Below are positions 60,895 through 64,000 of a stretch of 64,000 nt of DNA, piece by piece. This stretch comes from Eremophila alpestris peregrina. Lineage: Eukaryota; Chordata; Aves; Passeriformes; Alaudidae. The stretch is from contig WMCF01000150.1 of the NCBI GenBank assembly GCA_009792885.1, positions 665,358 to 729,357 of the forward strand, read 5' to 3'. Every line of letters begins with the position of its first letter. Position 1 is the first letter of the stretch. The position numbers and the translations under genes were made by a program. The notes beneath the pieces were generated by a model. The model made no database searches. It was not told where the DNA came from and saw nothing but the letters and a program-made list of their open reading frames with translations.

Positions 60895-61319
60895 GTAAAG
60901 ACCTGCAAATTCCTGCCTCTGGCATGGAAAACTGATTCCAAGCAGTGCCTGAATTTTGGGAAATGGGGGTTGCAAGAGCAAAGAAGTTCCTGGCTTCAGT
61001 TTGAGGACAGAAAATAAGAATTTTTTTCAAGGCCAGGTTGGATGGGGCTCTGAGCAATTTGGTCTGTGGGAAGTTCAAACTAAATTATCTTTAAGGCCCC
61101 CTCCAACCCAAACTGGTCAATGACTCTATGATTCTATGACTCTGTGACTTGTCCCCCCAGAGTCTGGCACTAATTAAAAGCTGCAATTTGGCTTTTAATT
61201 GAGGTCTGGAGGAGCTGGTGTTTGGTTGTGGTGTCACCTGAAGCAGAGCTTGCCCCAGGCTGTGCCAGAGGATAATAACCCTTGCTCTTCTCATCCCTCT
61301 TCTCTCCCCTCTCCCGCAG
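60895..61319 (+). other. NECTIN1: NECTIN1 intron 8
   Basis: A 425-bp phase-0 intron, about a quarter of which is a CR1 3' fragment (61030-61147). The acceptor is a strong pyrimidine tract, tctctcccctctcccgcag. Confidence 0.88.
61030..61147 (+). mobile_element. CR1 LINE 3' end fragment, sense strand
   Basis: Contains ggttggatggggctctgagcaa, a degenerate middle, then ctttaaggccccctccaaccc and the terminal octamer repeat ctatgattctatgactctgtgac. This order and the ATTCTATG-like tail are diagnostic of 5'-truncated bird CR1 copies. It lies inside intron 8 in the same orientation as the gene. Confidence 0.88.
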
Positions 61320-61430
61320 GTTGTTCACTTGGACAACATGAAACACGAGGAGGAGATCCAGAAGTTCCCTCTGCAGGCTCCCTACTATGACATGGCAGTC
61401 CCTGAGCCCTCTCCCTACAGTGACAAACTG
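61320..61430 (+). CDS. NECTIN1: NECTIN1 exon 9: delta cytoplasmic tail, C-terminal part
   Basis: Encodes residues V388-L424: VVHLDNMKHEEEIQKFPLQ then APYYDMAVPEPSPYSDKL. The pattern VVHLD, an acidic glutamate run, QKxxLQxPYYD is shared with mammalian nectin-1 delta. YYDM is a tyrosine-containing motif that could be phosphorylated or act in sorting, as proposed for the mammalian tail; that is inference. The end is uncertain. A strong donor, ctg|gtaagg, follows L424, whereas reading on gives 48 more codons to a taa at 61575-61577. Human delta ends about 14 residues after the aligned point, so either a short further exon or read-through is possible. The visible part lacks an EWYV-type afadin motif. 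Confidence 0.85.
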
Positions 61431-61577
61431 GTAAGGGGCACACACAGGGTGGCAGTGGCACCTCAGCCCAGCCTCACCTGGCACACAGCACCTCTCACCC
61501 TAAAAAAAAGCAAAATCCCCCCCATCCACAGGCTGGGATTATCCCACCCTCCACACTCTGATCTCAGCCCACCCTAA
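61431..61577 (+). CDS. NECTIN1: Possible read-through end of the delta isoform
   Basis: If the donor at 61431 is not used, the exon 9 frame continues VRGTHRVAVAP... to a stop at 61577. The first residues (VRGT) loosely resemble the VRTTEPRG end of the mammalian delta tail, which slightly favours use. Against it, the donor is near-perfect and no AATAAA or ATTAAA follows before the end of the window. Confidence 0.25.
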   Translation, partial: VRGTHRVAVAPQPSLTWHTAPLTLKKSKIPPIHRLGLSHPPHSDLSPP

Positions 61578-64000
61578 TTCAGCTGTCCATAGGTCTCAGA
61601 GCTGAGCCTTTATGGGCAGAATGGCCCTGCCCACCCCAAATTCTCTGCCTGCAGCCCACCTGCCCCAGCCTGGCCACTCCTCAGCTCCTGCAAGGAGCCC
61701 CTGTGAGAGTCTGCAGCTGAGGGAAGCAGCAGTGAGAGCTTCACAAAGCAATTATCTGCAGGGCAGAGCGTGCCAGTGTTTGACTCTTGACAACAACAAG
61801 TTCTTTAAACCCTCTTTTTATTTTTTTTTTCCTGGAGTGTGGATTTGTTCAGCCTCGGATGGGGAGATGTTAATGTGAGGCAGCAGCAGCAGGGAGAGAT
61901 TAAGGGTCAGGAGGAGATGCTGGCAGTCACATGGGAAAGGCTGGTTTGCAAGGAGTGAGGAAATGTGAGATGCAAAGGCGTAGGGAACAGAAAGGATGTA
62001 AGATTAGAGTGGGTTTTTGGTGAGAAAACATAAAACCATCCTCCTCACAGGCTTTGGACAGCATCCTTTCCCTCCCTCACCCCATAGCAAGGGGATGCTC
62101 TGGTTATTTTATCCACAGGAGACAAAATATCCCAATGAAATCCTTCAGGTCTCTCCCAAACTCCTCCTCACGAGGGGTTCAGAGCACTGCACACACCAGC
62201 CCCAGGGAGAGTGAACTCCCTGGCTGCAGAAAGGTGGATAAATATCAGCCCAGGCTGGAGTAATTTCTCATGAGCACCACTAATTATAACCCAGTTTATC
62301 CCAGTGTGACCCTGCCATGTGTGTTCCTGTGCAGATAATGGAAGGACAGGGCCCAGTGACCTTCAGCTGGCACAAGTCTGAAGCGAGGCAGGCGCCAAAG
62401 GCGTTGGAAATCAAAAGCCACAGCTCTGTGCTGAGCCGGGTGGATGTGATCCCATTTACCTCATCCCTAAAGGAAAACTTCCCCTTGGAGCCCTCCCTCA
62501 GCCCTGGGGCTGGCCCCCAGCTCTTTCTAATCCGTGCTGAGTTTTAAATGAAACACAGGACGCTGGAGCGAGCCCTGCTGCTTGAAAAGCATCCGAAAGC
62601 TGAATTTCAGGCAAGCGGGAGGATGGAGGAGCTCATTTTGGGAAATAACGAGCAGCCAGTTAATTAAGTGGCAGAGTTAGTGATGTGAGATGGGGCCTGA
62701 TGGGTTGCTGCTCCGTAACCATGGGAACAGAGTTTGCTGCTCTCAATCCTGGCCGGAGAAGATGCATTTCCATGTCCCACGCCCGGCGCCGGCTGCTCCT
62801 CGCCCGTGGATTCAGCCGGGACCGTGGAGCTCTGGTTTCACTTGGCCCACCACGAACTGGCTCTGCAGCAAGGACGTGCTGTCTGCGGGCCTCCAGCTGC
62901 TGCCACAGCTCTTGGCACGGGCCTGGCACAGCTGTGGGTGAGCCCTGTCCCTGGCCAGCTTTCCTGGCAGCCCGGGGAGAGGAGCCAGGCTCACCCAGCA
63001 CGTACCTGCGCCGTGCTCTGGCTCTCTGCCCCAGCAGCAGGATGCAGCCTGCTCCCATTCCCTGCTAAATCCCTTGGGCAGGCAGCTGGCTGGTCGGGTC
63101 TGGGAGAGAAGGGTGTCCTTGGCTGCCAAGGAGTGCTGATTTGGCTGGATTCATCCCAGAGCACACAGGCAGGACGTGCTGCCACAGCCAGGGGTGGGTT
63201 TGTGTTGTCCGGCAAAGCAACAAGCTTTGCCTTCCTCCCTGCAGGGAGAAAAGTGGCTTGCATCACTTTTTTCAGCCTTAAAGCACTGCAGAAGCCTCCT
63301 TTTCATGTCACAGTGGGATCCTGAGGGGTGGGAACCCCCAGGGAACAGCAGTGGTTACCAAAACCTCCATGGGATGGAGCAAGACCCGCCCAATCATTCA
63401 CCTGAGGGCTGGGCCAGCTGGAGGATGAGGAGGGGAGCACATCCCTGGTGCCTGCCAACCTCACTTTGGCACAGCCCTGCTCCCACCGTGCTCAAAATGC
63501 AGATGCAGGCAGCTGCTGCAGGGTATCCGTGGTTCTGGGATCCTTGAGATGGGAAAGGCACGGCAGAAAGGCAGGATATTCTTGTTCTGCCTGAACTTCA
63601 TCTGCAGATTTGGCTTGGGAGGGGAGCGAAGAAGATGAGGGTGGAAGGGAGCAGGAAAACGGGGCGGGTGCACTCAGCTTTAAATGAATTTGTGCAAAAC
63701 CTCATAATTTGGGGGGGGGGAAACGAGATTGATCACGGGCAGCACGAAAACCACTGCCTGGGGTTGGCGATTTCACAGCACCAGAATGGGAGTCAGGGAG
63801 GGATTGGAGATGGCAAAGAGCGAGGGAGAGGGGAATGGGAGAGGTGCCAGGAGTAAATAAGAGAGGCAGGTGGAGGAGCAGCCTCCAAGAGGCCGTGCAG
63901 GGACCTGTGTGGGGACGTGTGCTGGCAGGGCACCAGGACAAGGGGGGAGAGGCTGGGGCACGTCTGCAGGGTCAGGATACCTGCAGGAGGGAGCAGAACC
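61578..64000 (+). other. NECTIN1: Sequence downstream of NECTIN1 exon 9 (further intron or 3'UTR)
   Basis: No exon could be confirmed. Two cag acceptors, at 62119 (before gagacaaaat) and about 62334 (before ataatggaag), open phase-0 frames compatible with exon 9, but neither protein resembles anything I know. The region contains an X-box-like RFX motif (62715-62728) and a G-run (63711-63720). There is no canonical polyadenylation signal. Confidence 0.5.
62715..62728. promoter_or_regulatory. RFX X-box-like motif
   Basis: gtaaccatgggaac is close to the 14-bp RFX palindrome, with both half-sites recognisable. It is the most symmetrical of three such motifs in the window. Confidence 0.3.

Noticed and set aside
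62317..62547. Possible terminal exon (71 codons after a cag acceptor)
   Set aside because: Phase fits exon 9, but there is no recognisable protein similarity, a weak pyrimidine tract and no polyadenylation signal; kept only as an option under the unresolved C-terminus finding.
1..64000. CRISPR array, prokaryotic operon, tRNA or rRNA genes
   Set aside because: All tandem repeats are direct minisatellites without spacers, the genes are spliced and eukaryotic, and no cloverleaf or rRNA signature was seen.

Overview
The window looks like avian nuclear DNA carrying, on the + strand, most of one cell-adhesion gene: NECTIN1 (nectin-1, formerly PVRL1). Bird origin is inferred from several truncated CR1-type LINE tails on both strands, compact introns rich in GC minisatellites, an LTR-like insertion, and nectin-1 exons that differ from my recollection of the mammalian protein at many positions. 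I cannot fix the species.

Layout. Positions 1-26193 are non-coding and most simply read as intron 1; the exon coding the signal peptide lies upstream of the window or was not recognisable. Five exons follow and encode the ectodomain: 26194-26544 (V-type Ig domain), 27236-27538 (first C-type Ig domain), then 28063-28180 and 30001-30152 (second C-type Ig domain). Two alternative 3' modules come next. The alpha module is one terminal exon (38512-39053) with a transmembrane segment, the long cytoplasmic tail and the C-terminal afadin PDZ-binding motif EWYV. A long AT-rich 3'UTR follows, ending near 44793 by its last AATAAA. The delta/HIgR-like module is three exons (58841-58988, 60807-60894, 61320-61430 or later) encoding a different transmembrane segment and a shorter tail. 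All reading frames join correctly: exon 5 ends after the first base of a codon, and both exon 6 and exon 7 supply the other two bases. Splicing therefore chooses between two membrane anchors and tails on one ectodomain.

How it works together. Nectin-1 is a Ca2+-independent immunoglobulin-family adhesion molecule at adherens junctions and synapses. The alpha tail ties it to actin through afadin; the delta tail seen here has no EWYV motif in the visible part. The end of the delta form is unresolved: a strong donor at 61431 competes with read-through to a stop at 61577, and no AATAAA or ATTAAA follows inside the window.

No second protein-coding gene, tRNA, rRNA or CRISPR array could be supported. 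The rest is intron and flanking DNA with minisatellites, one 135-base assembly gap inside a minisatellite, a short CpG island near 5.7 kb, AT-rich candidate regulatory elements and decayed repeats. The most notable structures are an exact eightfold 21-bp array of splice-donor-like sequences, a (CCCTT)17 tract forming the polypyrimidine region of one acceptor, and an open intron-5 read-through containing a hydrophobic stretch.
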